From Methanomassiliicoccales archaeon RumEn M2 (GTDB lineage Archaea; Thermoplasmatota; Thermoplasmata; Methanomassiliicoccales; Methanomethylophilaceae): DNA of 64,000 nt. Under the pieces are notes generated by a model. It was not told the DNA's origin. It did no database searches and saw nothing but the letters and a program-made list of their open reading frames with translations. The translations under genes were made by a program, and so were the position numbers. Below, one piece after another: positions 55,209 through 64,000 of the stretch. The stretch spans positions 16,001 through 80,000 of the forward strand of contig LJKL01000008.1 of assembly GCA_001421175.1 (NCBI GenBank). Reading direction: 5' to 3'. Every line of letters begins with the position of its first letter. Within the stretch, counting starts at the first letter, position 1.

Positions 55209-58200
55209 ATGAAGAGAACCTCGTCCATGCGCGGTAACAGGAACGGCAGCATGCCCTTCGCCCTCATTGCCGTTACACTCCTTCTGTTGGGATCGGTCTA
55301 CGGCGTGATCTACATCTCCATAGAGAACGCCGAGGACGACACGAAGAACATAGAACGGGATATCATCGCCTTGGATGATGCGGTCATCGCCACCGAGCTC
55401 GATATAGAGGCGCGCCTAGGTATGATGCTGGGGGAGATCAGCCGGGGGGAAAGGGACACTGGCAGAGAGATGCGTCGCGTTCGATTCCATGACGGCGGAG
55501 CTCATAGGCTCCTATCCCAGGATAGAACGCGGCGTCTCCGTTACGATTCTGGACAGCAGTATCGGCCTGAGAGTGGAAAAGCTCAGGGTTTCTGATGACC
55601 CGGGCACAGGGTCCGCTCCGTCCTTCCTGCGGGCCACAGGCTATGTGGATGCGAGATTCGATTCCAACAGCGGCACGGCGGAAAGAAGGCTGGAGATAAG
55701 CGCCGACGGCACATCCGGACTCCCGCTCCTCATAGAAAGCGGGTCCGCGTTCCAGCTCTCCCTGGAAGGCGATGAGTCGGCCCTCACTCAGCTTATGTCA
55801 TACCAGCTGACATCCCTGGCCCAGACCAGGGTGCTGTCGGGCTACGGGTCCTTTAATGCGTCCGGCAGGACCGGGACCTCATCCATAATCACCGAGGCGG
55901 ATGTCCTCAGGGCATACAGGATATCCGTCTCCCTGATCGAGTCCGTGTGCTTCAGGGACACCGGGGACGGGAATGCGCTTATGGAGACCTCGGATAAGTT
56001 CGATGCCGCCGATTACATATCCGGCAGCTATGTGGAGATCGATCTGTGCCAGATATTCGCCCAGACCCTGATATCCATGCTGGATGCCCTGATAATCCAA
56101 TGGATGCAGTACTTCATGCTCACCGATGTGTCAGATGTCTTCGACACCGTGAACGATCTCGTCAAGAAGGGATGGACCGCCATCGTCTCATTCTTCAACG
56201 GAACGACTGAATCAGAAACCGTAAGGGAGCACCTCAGGACGATCATGGCTGACCGGGGGATCACCGAGAAAGATTACAGATGGCTCATGAAGGGCGAGAA
56301 TTACATCTTATCCGTCCCGGAGGGAAGCTTCGAAGCGAGGGCGGGCAACTCCGCGGAGACGGTTCACATACCCGCTATGCGGATCCCTGTTCCCTATCCT
56401 GAGTCGGACGTGGTGTCCTGGTCAGGATGGGATTCCTTCATGGACGAGTACCGCGGGGACAGGAACGAGATAAGAGAGATGCTGAAGGGCTTCGTGAAAT
56501 CGATGGCCCTCGACCTGGCCGGCATGTCCGGTCTGAATGTGATAAGGGTCCGCTGCGATCCCACAGATGATGTCCCCTTCGCGAGAACCCTTGAGACGGC
56601 GATAAACGCCGCCATGAACGGGAGCTCCGATCTTCTGGTCGGATCTGCGGAGAGGACGGTCCGGTCAGGGGAGATCACGGATCCCCTGTACGCTGCCATG
56701 TACGAGAAGATAAGGTCCCAGTCCGGACCGCTGTTCAGGAAGGGGGAGATAAACGGGAATATACAATCATCCCTCAGATCCGGCATAAGCTCCTACCTTG
56801 CCGCGAATTACGGGGAATCCCTCGACCCCGGGCTTGTGGATGACATAATCAGCACCTGCGATACGGCCGGCGCGGAGAAGGAGATGAATGCCCGGATGTC
56901 CGCCGAGATAGATTCCCGCCTCACTCTTTTCGAGGGGACGCTGGGGAACATCTCCAAGGACTCCGGGTCCTTCATGAGAGGGATCATGTCCGCCATAATG
57001 GCGGAGGGCATGTCTGTAATCGACATAATTCCGCATATAAGGAACAGAATGCTCGACGTCTACAACCAATCCGCAGAGAACATCGGCCTGATCCCGGGAT
57101 CGGGCATCACGGACCTGCCCGGCGATGACTCGTTCATGCTCCGTGACGAGGGGAACGAGACCTTCTCGGAAAGCATATCCGTGGAGGACTGGGGGAAGAT
57201 AGACGTCAACATACTGCAGCCCAAGAACAATCCCGGAGGATGCATGCACTACGTGGGATTCGGCAACCACCGGGCCGCTTCCTACTCTGCCTCCTTCGTG
57301 ATCTCGCTGAGCGGGGTGCTCGGTTACAGAGCGACCTCATCCTCGGACCTGTCCTCGGCCCTGGGGGTCTCCGACGGGGAATTCTCCGGCACCGTGAATC
57401 TGGGCACGAAGATGGAGATAGTCTGCGTAAGCGGGTGGCCTTTGGCAGGAGTGAGCTACAGGTCGAGCAACACATTCATATCGGACGCCTGGGCCGCCAT
57501 CCTTGATCTCGCAGAGCCCCTTATGGGCCCTCTGAAGGAATTCTATTCCGCCATAAAGGAGATCGCCTCCGCCTGCGGAAAAGCGATCCTGGAGATATCT
57601 AGGATGATGACGGAGCTGGTGCAGAGGCTCTACGATGCCCTCATGCCCGTAGTGGATGCCTTCAATGAGCTGGTATCCAAATGCTCTGACGTACTGGCTG
57701 GTGTCTGCGTTTCCGTGATAGATCTGGGAATCGCCAATCAGGCGGTCAAGCTGGAGCTCTTCGGTCTGACTCTGACTCTGAAGACTCAATTGGCCACTCT
57801 TGTGAAGAATACCAAGAACATACTGTCGATAACGCTCTCGAAGGAGAATGGCGATACTGGGTTCTCAGCCACCATGAACCTGAAGAAGACGGGGGATGAG
57901 TACAGCTTCGTATGCAACGGCTTCGCATACGGGAAGGACTGGCGGGTTGAGGCCTCTGCGGACCCTTTCATGAAGGGAGACAGGCTTCTCGGGATCGACG
58001 GGCATGTCCGGGGCGTGGAGTTCAGCGCTTCTGTGCCGGAGCTCGTGCAGTACAGGCAGATAGAGACGAGGCTCTCGGATATGCCCGGTATCGGGACCGT
58101 GCTGTCAAACATACCCGTGCCTCTCCCGGGATACAAAGGAAGCTTCGATCTGGGTCTGTGCCTCAAGTACGATCTGCCCCTGAAGAGGGCACTGGTCATA

Positions 58201-59236
58201 AACGAGTTCGAATCCAATCCTGCAGGGGATGATGCGGGCAATGAATGGGTGGAGCTCTACAACGCCTCCGGCAAGACGGTCGACCTGCAGGGCTACTCCC
58301 TCTACCCGGGCAGCGGAGAGCTCAAGGGGAAGGTCCTGGGAAGCATCATCCTCTCCGGGAGGCAGGACGGTCATAGGCTTCGAGAAACAGGCCCTTAATA
58401 ATTCCAAGGGCGCCGTCTCCAACGGCGACTGCGTGATACTTGCCGACCCTGACGGCAACATCGTCGACAGGACCCCTTTCAAGACAGACCAGGACAACAG
58501 CGAATTCACTTGGCAGAGGAGTGTCGATGCAGCGACTGTCTGGAGCTACATGAAGGGCTCACCGGGCACGAGGAACGGGGGTTCGATACCCGGTGGCCTT
58601 CTGATGAAGGTGTTCATCATCGAATGCATAAAGAATGCTGCGGAGAAGGCGTTCTTCGAGATGGGGAATAAGATAAAATCGGTGGACGATGTGGCAAGAT
58701 ACCTCGAGAGAGTGATGGAGCTGGCCATAAACGACCTCATATCCTCCGTGGCCGGCATCATAGTGGATGCATACTTCTTCATCGAGATGGAGCTCACTGA
58801 CATAGCCGAGACCCAGCATTACGGGCTGGAAGTCGCGATCGGTACGGGGCCCGAGATGGTAGAGGCGGCCCTCAGGTGGCTCATCGGGCAGATAGGCGTC
58901 ATGACGAAGTATGTGGGCAATCCTGCCGGGATCGACCCGGTGAACATACTTACAGACGGGATATACATCAGAACCACCGTCTACGCAGGGATATCAGCCC
59001 CGAAATTCCTGAATGCGGGCGGGGAGACGCAGGTGGAGGTGGGGGTCTCCGTCAGCGTGAATCTTTCCGCCGTGTGCACGATCCTCGGGATGGAGAGAGG
59101 AACATGGAAGGCCGAGATAGGCGTGGTCATGAGAGACCTCCCGTCTGAGATGGTGCCACCCGCCCTGAATGCGGACAAGGATAAGATGTCCGATCTCTGG
59201 CTCTTCAAAGCCCAATTCAGCAGGTACGATCCGTGA
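55209..59236 (+). CDS. Giant anchored envelope protein with lamin-tail domain (two frame breaks)
   Basis: About 1340 residues in three frame segments. Residues 17-35 (PFALIAVTLLLLGSVYGVIY) form an N-terminal anchor preceded by a basic stretch; the rest is a large ectodomain with amphipathic helices. Near residue 1000 a lamin-tail-like domain is visible (LVINEFESNPAGDDAGNEWV, VELYNASGKTVDLQGYSLYP), continuing after the second break as GRTVIGFEKQALNN. Breaks: G6 run 55444-55449 (one G less gives LAERCVAFDSM) and near 58360. The N-terminus resembles large haloarchaeal DUF7286-type proteins, by memory only. Probably a major surface or scaffold protein in an organism lacking a rigid wall; function unknown. 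Confidence 0.7.
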
Positions 59237-59290
59237 GGCTCTCGGGAACCTTCGGGAAAGGAGTACCAAAAAGAACGGCCGCTCTCAAAA

Positions 59291-59299
59291 CCTTTATAG
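59291..59299 (+). promoter_or_regulatory. TATA box of the nog1-polD operon
   Basis: CCTTTATAG centred about 29 nt before the ATG at 59324; no Shine-Dalgarno sequence, so a leaderless mRNA is likely. Confidence 0.5.
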
Positions 59300-59323
59300 G
59301 GCGCACATTATAGCCTCGGTCAT

Positions 59324-60313
59324 ATGGCCGCTAAGAGTCTGAAGATCCCCACCGTCCTGAGCTCAGACGAGTTGTTGGACAAAGCGTTCGGCAGGGCATC
59401 CAAGGTCACAATTAACGGCACAGATGCGTTGGACAAGATGAAGAAGACCACCCTGGGCAGAGTCACCGCCATAGGGGACATAATCAAGGACACGCTGGAT
59501 AAGTACGTCGATACCTTCCCGCGCATCGAGAAGGAAGAGGACTTCTTCCCTGAGCTCGTGAACCTTGTTGTCGGTCTCGACCAGTACAAGAAATCCCTGG
59601 GAGCCGTGAGATGGGCATCCAACAGGACTGAGATCCTGAGAAGCGAGGCACTGAGGAAGATAAGGAGGTCCAAGGACCCCCGGTACATCGATATGGCCCG
59701 CAACGAGTTCTACGGAAGGATATCCTCAGTACTAAGGCAGATCTCCCGGGATCTGCTTTTTCTGCAAAGTGCCAGAGATAAGATAAGGAAGCTCCCCTTC
59801 GTCAGTGCTAACGTGCCTACCCTCGTTGTTGCGGGATTCCCCAACGTGGGGAAGAGCCGCATCGTGTCCGAGCTGAGCACTGCCGAACCTCAGGTCGCCC
59901 CGTACCCTTTCACTACGAAGGGGATCATCATCGGGCATATGGATGAGGGATGGAGAAGATTCCAGGTCATAGACACCCCCGGCCTCCTTGACAGGGATTT
60001 CGAGGACAGGAACGCCATCGAGAAACAGGCCGTCCTGGCCCTGAAGTATCTGACCCATGTCATCCTGTTCGTTATGGATCCGTCGGAAACCTGCGGCTAC
60101 ACATTGGAGAAGCAGGAGGCCCTCCTGGAGTCCGTTCAAAGGGGATTCGGGGGCGTGGAGATCATTGTGGCAGAGAGCAAGAGCGATATCCTCCGCACGG
60201 AGAGCGGAAGATTGTTCTTCTCCTCTGAGACAGGCGAGAATGTGGATGTCCTGCGCAAGACCGTGGTGGATGCTCTAAGGAGGGTCGACCTCGGGGAGGA
60301 GGAGGATGTCTAG
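59324..60313 (+). CDS. NOG1-family GTPase
   Basis: A 329-residue GTPase of the Obg/Nog1 group, a large-subunit ribosome assembly factor. A long N-terminal helical domain (1-160) precedes G1 GFPNVGKS (171-178), the G2 region (APYPFTTKGIIIGHM) and G3 DTPGLLD. The G4 motif, usually NKxD, reads ESKSD here, a weaker version that may lower GTP specificity. The C-terminus is short. It overlaps the DNA polymerase gene by 8 nt. Confidence 0.9.
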   Translation: MAAKSLKIPTVLSSDELLDKAFGRASKVTINGTDALDKMKKTTLGRVTAIGDIIKDTLDKYVDTFPRIEKEEDFFPELVNLVVGLDQYKKSLGAVRWASNRTEILRSEALRKIRRSKDPRYIDMARNEFYGRISSVLRQISRDLLFLQSARDKIRKLPFVSANVPTLVVAGFPNVGKSRIVSELSTAEPQVAPYPFTTKGIIIGHMDEGWRRFQVIDTPGLLDRDFEDRNAIEKQAVLALKYLTHVILFVMDPSETCGYTLEKQEALLESVQRGFGGVEIIVAESKSDILRTESGRLFFSSETGENVDVLRKTVVDALRRVDLGEEEDV

Positions 60314-63300
60314 GGTCGCCCTCAGCGATAGCATGAGGGAGTATTTCGAGGAACTTGACCGAAAGGATAACGAATGTTACGAGCTGGCCGAAAGAGCCAG
60401 ACAGATAGGGAAGGACCCGGAGACCTATGTTGAGGTCCCCCGGGCCGAGGACCTGGCCTCCAGAGTGGAGGAGCTTCTGCGCGACTATGATGTAGAGGGC
60501 ATAGCCAAGGACATAAGGGAGCTCACTGACGAGTACGGGAACAGAGAGGTGGTCTCACTCATGATAGCCCAAAAGAGTGGCCAAAAAGCCTGCGGAGACC
60601 CGGGAGAAGGCTATAGACCGGGCCATAAGGGCAGGTCTTGCCGTCCTTACGGAGGGGATCCTCGTCGCCCCCCTGGAAGGGCTCGCCGATACGAAGGTGA
60701 AGAGCAACCCGGACGGCAGCGAGTACATCGATCTGATGTTCGCAGGGCCGATAAGGGCAGCGGGAGGCACCGGCCAGGCCATGAGCGTCCTCATAGCGGA
60801 CGTGGTCAGACAGGAACTCGGCATAGGAGAGTACCAACCCACCAGGCAAGAGGTTGACAGATTCATAGAGGAGATACCGCTCTACAAACAGTGCCAGCAT
60901 ATTCAATATTCCCTTCGGCGGAGGAGATCAGGATCATAGTCGGGAAATGCCCCATATGCATTGACGGAGAGGGCACAGAGAGGATGGAGATCTCGGGTTT
61001 CAGGGACCTTCCCAGGATCGAGACCAACAGAGTTCGCGGCGGCGCCTGCCTTGTCGTGGCAGAAGGAATGTGCCAGAAGGCTTCGAAACTTCAGAAGCAC
61101 GTGAAGAGCCTCGGGATCAAGGGCTGGGAATTCATAGACGAGTACCTGAACCTGAAAGGATCTGGGAATTCCAACGAGAAGGAAACCGTAAGGGTTCTGA
61201 AGCCCTCGGAGAAATACCTCATGGACATCGTAGCCGGAAGACCTATATTCGGCCATCCTTCCAGGCCGGGAGGCTTCAGGCTCAGATACGGGAGGGGAAG
61301 GACGTGCGGCCTTGCCGCCCTGGCCTTCAGCCCGGCGTCAATGTACGCTTTGGACCAGTTTCCCGCATTGGGAACCCAGATCAAGACCGAACGCCCGGGC
61401 AAAGCGTGCGTTGTCACTCCCTGTGATTCCCTCGAGGGCCCCATATTGCTGCTGAACAACGGCAGTCTGATCTATTGCGATACGAAGGAAGAGGTCATGA
61501 AGGTGCACTCGGAGATATCCGAGATCATTGACTGCGGCGAGATACTGGTCCCCTTCGGGGAGTTCTGTGAGAACAACCACTTCCTGGTCCCCTGCGGATA
61601 TAGCATAGACTGGCACAAACAGGAGCTCATGGACAAAGGCCCCCTTCCGGAGGATTGGGAGAGCCCGTCCTGGGAAAGAGCGAAGGAGATGTCCAGGGAA
61701 TACGGCATACCTCTACATCCCGGCTTCAATCTCTTCTGGTCTGACGTTACCGTGAATGATCTTGCCGGCCTGAGGGATTTCGTGATCCATAACGGTGTGT
61801 TCTCAGAGGGATGCCTCTCTCTGCCGAAGGAGAAAAGATACAAGAGGGTCCTCGAGACCCTGGGTGCCTTCATGAGGCGGGAGGGGGCAAGATACGCATA
61901 GGTCGCTATGCCCTGCCTCTCCTGGAGGGACTGGGACTGAGGCCCGGTGAGAGCATAGCGGGATCCGCCCCGTTCCAAGGAGAGACCTCTTTGGAAGCTG
62001 TCAGCCGCGCCATGGGAATAGAGGTCAGATCAAGAGGCGGGACCAGGATAGGGGCGAGAATGGCCAGGCCTGAGAAGTCCAAGGACCGGCGCAGTGCGCC
62101 CATGGTTCACTGTCTTTTCCCCATAGGGAACGAACCTGCCTACCGCAAGGAGCTGAACATGGCCATTCAGAACATCGGGAGGACGGGCAGCAGCAGGAAG
62201 ACCATATCCGTGCCCGCAGGGAAGAGGAAATGCCCGTCCTGCGGAACTAGCACCTACCGCACATGGTGCAGAGAATGCAACAAGCACACGGACCTGATAC
62301 CTATGAAAAGGAGATTCGGCGAGGTGAACAAGGAGTCCATGAACCTCTCGGAAGAGGTGGACGCTGCCCTGTCTACCCTCGGAGTGCCCATGCCGAAAGA
62401 GGTGAAGGTCCTGGATTCCCTGATAAGCAAGAATGAGGTGCCGGAAAACATCGAGAAGGGAATACTGAGGGCAATATATGATCTGGGTGTGAACAAGGAC
62501 GGTACGCTGCGCTATGATATGACCGATATACCCCTCACCCATTTCAGGCCCTCGGAGATTGAGCTCTCCGTAGAAAGAGCCAGAGAGCTGGGGTATACCC
62601 GTGACATGAACGGCCTGCCTCTGACCGACGGGAACCAGATGTGCGAGCTGAAGGTCCAGGATGTGATACCCAACATCGGATGCGGCGACTACATGGTCCG
62701 CGTATCGCGTTTCATAGACGACCTCCTTGAGAAATTCTACGGTCTGGAAAGATACTACGATGTGAATGACAGAAAAGAGCTGATAGGGCACCTCAGCATA
62801 GGGCTGGCCCCCCCATACCTCCGGCGGAATACTTTGCCGCATAATCGGCTATACGGAAGCAAACGGCGCATATGCCCATCCGTTCTTCCACGCATCCAAA
62901 AGGAGGAACTGCGACGGGGACGAGGACAGCCTGATCCTGCTCCTTGACGGGCTGCTCAACTTCTCAAGATCATACCTGCCCAACAGGCGCGGCGGCTGAT
63001 GGATGCCCCTCTGGTTCTCACTACCAGGTTGGATCCCAATGAGATCGATAAGGAGGCTCACAACATCGACTGTCTGAGAGAATATCCTCTGGAACTGTAC
63101 CGCGCCGCAGAGGCCATGAAGGACACCAAGGAAGTGGAGAAGCTCATGGACCTCGTATCGGGGAGGATCGGTACCGAGAGACAATACGAGGGCTTCGGAT
63201 TCACCCATGATACCAAGGATATCTCGGAGGGGCCGAAGCAATCCTCATATACGACCCTGGAGACCATGGAGGACAAGATGAACGCACAGCTCCTTCTGGG

Positions 63301-63658
63301 AAAGAAGATCCGTGCCGTGGATGAGTGCGATGTTGCGACCCGTGTCATAGACAAGCACTTCCTTCCGGACATGGCCGGTAATCTCAGGAGCTTCTCCGCC
63401 CAAACCGTCAGATGCACGAAATGCGGAGAGAAGTACAGAAGGGTCCCGCTGAGCGGGAGGTGCATATGCGGCAACAACCTGATACTTACGGTTCACCAGG
63501 CCAGCGTCAAGAAGTACCTTGAGGTTTCCAAGGACATAGGGAAGACCTACGGCCTTAGCAACTACACCCTCGAACGCATTGAGGTGCTGGAGATGAGCAT
63601 GGCATCCCTCTTCGATAACGATAAGGTACGCAAGTGCAAGCTCACGGACTTCATGTGA
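60306..63658 (+). CDS. polC: DNA polymerase D large subunit DP2 (five frame breaks)
   Basis: The catalytic subunit of the archaeal replicative polymerase PolD, about 1115 residues, cut into six segments. Recognisable parts in order: N-terminus [75 protein letters not shown]; zinc site [57 protein letters not shown]; and the C-terminal zinc site [10 protein letters not shown]...CICGNN. Breaks: C3 60568-60570, C3 60911-60913, G5 61883-61887, C7 62808-62814 and GG 62994-62995; each is repaired by one base. No intein is seen. An essential single-copy gene, so these are almost certainly sequence errors. Confidence 0.92.
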
Positions 63659-63667
63659 GAAAATAGA

Positions 63668-63694
63668 AGGGGGCTTTTAGCCCCTTGGTGTTTT
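63668..63694. terminator. Hairpin terminator between polC and rpo3
   Basis: A 7-bp stem (AGGGGGC at 63668-63674 with GCCCCTT at 63680-63686, one G-U) and loop TTTTA, followed by TTTTT at 63691-63695 on the plus strand. It separates two convergent genes. Confidence 0.65.
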
Positions 63695-64000
63695 TCAGAC
63701 CGCTATCTCGCCGATGTTCTCGGCGAACGCCCTGGTCTTCTCGGAGATCAGCTCAGCTGCCTTCCTGAGAGCTTTCTCAGCCGTGAGGGATCCGTCGGTC
63801 TCGAAGGAGAAGACGAAGTTCTTGTCATCCCCCTTCACTGAGACGGATTTCCCTCCGTCGATCTCGACGCAGGAGTCGCAGAGCATGCAGTCCGTGGGCC
63901 TTGCCGCAACGAGGTTCTTCCCGTCGATGTCGAAGACCTTCCTGGGACAGGATGCCTCTACCTCCTTGGCGTTGGCCGAGGATTTCACGTTTATGACGGG
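63695..64000 (-). CDS. rpo3: RNA polymerase subunit D (Rpo3), C-terminal part, cut by window edge
   Basis: The last about 101 residues; the 5' part lies beyond base 64000. VKSSANAKEVEASCPRKVFD, LVAARPTDCMLCDSCVEIDG and FVFSFETDGSLTAEKALRKA match archaeal Rpo3/RpoD. The cysteines (CPRKVFD and CMLCDSC) belong to the [4Fe-4S]/[3Fe-4S] ferredoxin-like domain present in Rpo3 of many archaea. Frame open to the edge. Confidence 0.92.
   Translation of the reverse strand, partial: PVINVKSSANAKEVEASCPRKVFDIDGKNLVAARPTDCMLCDSCVEIDGGKSVSVKGDDKNFVFSFETDGSLTAEKALRKAAELISEKTRAFAENIGEIAV

Noticed and set aside
60306..63658. TAG read as pyrrolysine to explain broken genes, e.g. the TAG that ends one DP2 segment at about 61900
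   Set aside because: The lineage can use pyrrolysine at UAG, but in every break the protein continues in a different frame, not in the same frame past a TAG, so readthrough does not restore the family sequence.

Overview
The window is archaeal and comes from a methanogen of the order Methanomassiliicoccales (class Thermoplasmata) or a very close relative. It holds a complete mcrBDGA operon, most of the 'methanogenesis marker' genes, a corrinoid protein, a methylcobamide:CoM methyltransferase and RamA, which points to H2-dependent methyl-reducing methanogenesis. Archaeal information genes (Rpo3, DNA polymerase D large subunit, L10e, Rpr2, RtcB), tetraether lipid synthase and geranylgeranyl reductase agree. 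The assignment to the order is inference from gene content, not from a phylogeny.

Layout. 1-6.8 kb (minus): an operon atwA-mcrC-mmp3-mmp6-mmp5-mmp15-mmp17-mmp7 (mmp7 cut by the window edge), mostly joined by 4-nt ATGA overlaps; it encodes the machinery that activates or matures methyl-CoM reductase. 6.9-9.3 kb: a DUF4443/DUF2111 methanogen protein, an AhpD-like protein, an unknown protein and a PRC-barrel protein. 9.4-13.9 kb (minus): mcrB-mcrD-mcrG-mcrA plus a DUF2098 gene, with an inverted repeat above the promoter. 14.1-16.6 kb (minus): Lrp regulator, YcaO (McrA thioglycine formation) and DUF169. 16.7-22.5 kb (minus): corrinoid protein, a hydantoinase-family ATPase with an unusual N-terminal domain and a strong palindromic operator, the MtbA-type methyltransferase and RamA. 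22.7-32 kb: phosphoesterases, argF, tRNA-His followed by rtcB, a PUA-SepF-HD operon, and an unknown membrane/secreted gene group. 32-36 kb: acetyl-CoA synthetase convergent with an acyl-CoA hydrolase/transferase fused to a GNAT domain. 36-40.4 kb: iron-sulfur flavoprotein, minimal SufCB, VOC protein, Mrp/NBP35 and a NifX-like protein. 40.4-44.4 kb (minus): L10e-dph2-mtxX-queD-queC-queE. 44.6-49.3 kb: unknown protein, Rpr2, YhbY, SerRS, an HD protein and two small proteins. 49.4-52 kb: aminotransferase, unknown protein, mevalonate kinase. 52-55 kb (minus): tetraether lipid synthase, small ferredoxin, geranylgeranyl reductase. 55.2-59.2 kb: a giant anchored envelope protein. 59.3-63.7 kb: NOG1 GTPase and PolD large subunit; then the 3' part of rpo3 runs off the end.

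A dominant technical feature is the number of reading-frame breaks: about 24 places in about 16 genes where one protein continues in another frame, usually at a G/C run. Essential single-copy genes are affected (mcrG, polD large subunit with five breaks, mevalonate kinase), so most are probably assembly or base-calling indels rather than real decay. I list each such gene once over its full span and give the break positions.

There is no gene-free stretch above 300 bases. Intergenic spaces hold TATA boxes, many placed about 25-30 nt from the start codon (leaderless mRNAs), a few hairpin terminators and three candidate operators. No CRISPR array, insertion sequence, rRNA or integration site was seen.
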